The notes under the pieces are model-generated. The model searched no databases and had not been told where the DNA came from. It was given only the letters and a program-made list of their open reading frames with translations. A stretch of 24,579 bases of DNA from JBFELO01 sp041552055 (GTDB lineage: Bacteria; Acidobacteriota; Thermoanaerobaculia; Thermoanaerobaculales; Sulfomarinibacteraceae): the NCBI GenBank assembly GCA_041552055.1, contig JBFELO010000070.1, positions 1 through 24,579 on the forward strand, read 5' to 3'. Each line of letters begins with the position of its first letter. The stretch's first letter is position 1. Of this stretch, positions 24,525-24,579 are shown piece after piece. Position numbers and translations under genes: made by a program.

Positions 24525-24579
24525 CCGTCTCCTCCTCTCGTTCGGTCGGTTGATGTTCCACCTCAACGCCACGGCACGA

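Noticed and set aside
24366..24572. 68-residue version of the precursor from the upstream ATG
   Set aside because: The internal ATG at 24524 has a perfectly placed GAGGAGGAG site, whereas the upstream start has only seven bases of sequence before it in the window and no visible site.

Overview
The window is a high-GC bacterial chromosome segment. Gene content points to Acidobacteriota, perhaps a Thermoanaerobaculia-like lineage. The clues are a Pkn-type Ser/Thr kinase fused to a TolB/WD40-like propeller, a DUF5916 outer-membrane protein, several large secreted beta-propeller or beta-helix proteins, and a beta-helix protein carrying a 'FADSFEGG' linker. This placement is inferred from family content; no rRNA or other taxonomic marker is present. 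I see no tRNA, rRNA, CRISPR array, transposase or phage gene.

Layout: (1) 87-2337 (+), an OmpR-type response regulator and its sensor histidine kinase. (2) 2592-3788 (-), a secreted Ntn-hydrolase of the AAT/C45 type, bracketed by two direct copies of an intergenic heptamer-containing repeat. (3) 4213-4956 (+), a creatininase-family amidohydrolase. (4) 5083-9978 (+), a secreted beta-helix protein with its own promoter, then the kinase-propeller fusion. (5) 10081-11724 (+), a small protein with a zinc-binding motif, a stand-alone B3/4-domain protein with a probably leaderless mRNA, and a rubrerythrin-like diiron protein. (6) 20501-11776 (-), a run of five genes: TrmB-type regulator, DUF5916 protein and EamA transporter, which form a tight operon, then a PQQ-like propeller protein and a 1017-residue Asp-box propeller protein. 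(7) 20716-22763 (+), sucC-sucD, transcribed divergently from the TrmB operon and closed by a clear intrinsic terminator. (8) 24524-23179 (-), a 52-residue candidate RiPP precursor followed 2 bp later by a radical SAM/SPASM enzyme.

The most notable locus is at the right end. The precursor is a Lys/Glu-rich peptide ending in two cysteines around a GGSGGN segment, is coupled to a SPASM maturase, and is about 49% GC in a much more GC-rich setting. I do not recognise its core as any named RiPP class. Second are the TrmB-DUF5916-EamA operon, with a perfect inverted repeat in its divergent promoter region, and a family of intergenic 7-bp tandem repeats (GATGCTG and CTGGTCG units) that recurs at three sites.
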